DNA from: Kineosporiaceae bacterium SCSIO 59966
GTDB lineage: Bacteria > Actinomycetota > Actinomycetes > Actinomycetales > SCSIO-59966
NCBI GenBank assembly: GCA_020881835.1
Contig: CP052876.1
Coordinates: 186,001-250,000 of the forward strand
Length of the DNA stretch: 64,000 nucleotides
Direction of reading: 5' to 3'
Part shown: positions 63,130 to 64,000 of the stretch, piece by piece
How the letters are laid out: each line of letters begins with the position of its first letter
How positions within the stretch are numbered: position 1 is the stretch's first letter
Translations under genes and position numbers: made by a program
Notes under the pieces: generated by a model
Told to the model about the DNA's origin: nothing
The model's input: the letters and a program-made list of their open reading frames with translations, nothing else
The model's database searches: none

Positions 63130-64000
63130 ATGCCGACCAGTGCAGCGACCAGCGTCCTCGTCGTGACCGGCCGGGACGACCTCGCCGAGCGCGTCGAGCG
63201 GCTCGTCGGCGCGGTGGGGCTGACGGCGCACCGGGTCCGGGACGTCGAGTCGGCCGGCTCCCGGTGGCGGGACGTGCCGCTCGTGCTGCTGGACGAGGAG
63301 GCCGCCGCGGCGGGCGTGCCGGTCCGCCGGACGGGCACGCTGCTCGTCGACGACGGCGCCGGCGAGAGCGTCTGGCGCCGAGCCGTCGAGGTGGCGGCGG
63401 AGGCGGTCGTGCGGCTGCCGGCCGACGAGGCGTGGCTGCTGGAGCGGCTCGCCGCGGCAGCGGACGGCGACCGGCCGGCGGGACGGGTCGTCGGGGTCGT
63501 CGGGGGCCGGGGCGGCGCGGGCGCCTCCACCCTCGCGGCCGGGCTGGCCGCGACCGCCGCCGCCAGCGGCCGGGACGTCCTGCTCGTGGACGCCGACCCG
63601 GACGGCGGGGGCCTGGACCTGCTGCTGGGGGCCGAGGAGGAGCCCGGCCTGCGGTGGGAGGACCTGCACGGCGTCCGCGGCGCACTGCGTGCCTCGGTGC
63701 TGCGGGACGGGCTGCCGGCGGTGGCCGGCCTCCGTCTGCTGTCCTTCGGCCGGGACCCGGGCCGGACCCGAGTCGGCATCGAGGCGGTCGAGGCCGTGCT
63801 CGACGCCGCCCGCCGGGGCGCCGACCTCGTCGTGGTGGACCTGCCCCGCGCGGACGACGAGCTGCGCTCGGCAGTGCTCTGGCGGCTCGACGTCCTCGTC
63901 GTGGTCGTCCCCGCCGAGGTCCGGGCCGCGGCCGCGGCGGCCCTGCTCGTCGCCCGGTTGCGCGCCAGGGTGCCGGACGTGCGGCTGGTCGTGCGCGGAC
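63130..64000 (+). CDS. Septum site-determining (Ssd)/CpaE-like ATPase, 3' end beyond window
   Basis: 290 codons are open from ATG 63130 to the window edge. An N-terminal receiver-like domain (TSVLVVTGRDDLAERVERLVGAVGL) precedes a MinD/ParA-type domain with deviant Walker A GGRGGAGASTLAAGLA (about 125-140), LLVDADPDGGGLDLLLG and LVVVDLPR. This is the organisation of mycobacterial Ssd (Rv3660c) and of CpaE in Tad pilus loci, where a TadA ATPase normally follows. It could position septa or secretion/pilus machines; the downstream genes would decide. Confidence 0.88.
   Translation, partial: MPTSAATSVLVVTGRDDLAERVERLVGAVGLTAHRVRDVESAGSRWRDVPLVLLDEEAAAAGVPVRRTGTLLVDDGAGESVWRRAVEVAAEAVVRLPADEAWLLERLAAAADGDRPAGRVVGVVGGRGGAGASTLAAGLAATAAASGRDVLLVDADPDGGGLDLLLGAEEEPGLRWEDLHGVRGALRASVLRDGLPAVAGLRLLSFGRDPGRTRVGIEAVEAVLDAARRGADLVVVDLPRADDELRSAVLWRLDVLVVVVPAEVRAAAAAALLVARLRARVPDVRLVVRG

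Overview
The window is high-GC, gene-dense actinobacterial DNA. It carries WhiB, Crp, a MarP-type protease, paired ArsA-like ATPases, an Ssd/CpaE-like septum protein, many GTG starts and GTGA/ATGA overlaps. From about 30.3 to 54.8 kb the gene order follows, as I recall it, the Mycobacterium tuberculosis Rv3683-Rv3667 block: phosphoesterase, PBP, WhiB, two ArsA ATPases, DUF4177/RidA, beta-lactamase-fold protein, Crp, Nth, NUDIX, MarP, hydrolase, holin-like protein, Acs. An Mrp antiporter operon is inserted in it. The genus cannot be fixed from the sequence; a Micrococcales-type actinobacterium is plausible.

Region 1 (1-21.4 kb) is a CoA-thioester catabolic island. It holds three thiolase-fold genes, a nitronate monooxygenase-like flavoprotein, two luciferase-like oxidoreductases, two crotonases, two zinc-ribbon DUF35 proteins, four acyl-CoA dehydrogenases (one broken), an acyl-CoA synthetase, a class I CoA-transferase-like A/B pair, an SDR, a HAD protein and a MaoC hydratase. 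The set resembles the IpdA/IpdB/IpdC-EchA20-FadD3-FadE30-33-IpdF enzymes that degrade steroid rings C and D. The A subunit has a Glu at residue 105, and the B subunit lacks the CoA-transferase Glu, so a ring-opening hydrolase is more likely than a CoA transferase. Several thiolase and crotonase catalytic residues are also absent. I infer a pathway for a cyclic or polycyclic acid; the substrate is unknown. One acyl-CoA dehydrogenase is split by two identical tandem IS1380-like elements sharing a CTAG target duplication. Removing them restores one open frame.

Region 2 (21.4-30.4 kb) holds core genes: tRNA-Ser(GGA), SRP RNA, dnaX, recR, a DUF5063 gene, a lipoprotein, lysC-asd, a DUF2786 gene and tRNA-Pro(CGG). 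The DUF2786 gene is bracketed by inverted copies of a 22-bp box. The same box recurs in a modular intergenic repeat at 30.1 and 41.0 kb.

Region 3 (30.4-54.8 kb) is the conserved envelope and stress block described above, with a complete seven-gene mrp/mnh operon and acs at its end. Region 4 (54.9-59.1 kb) is an acetate-type uptake and sensing operon: LytS-like kinase, LytTR regulator, small membrane protein and SSS symporter, next to acs. Region 5 (59.1-64 kb) has a degenerate Fic-fold protein, a three-gene ABC transporter operon of unknown substrate, and the 5' part of an ssd/cpaE-like gene cut by the window edge.
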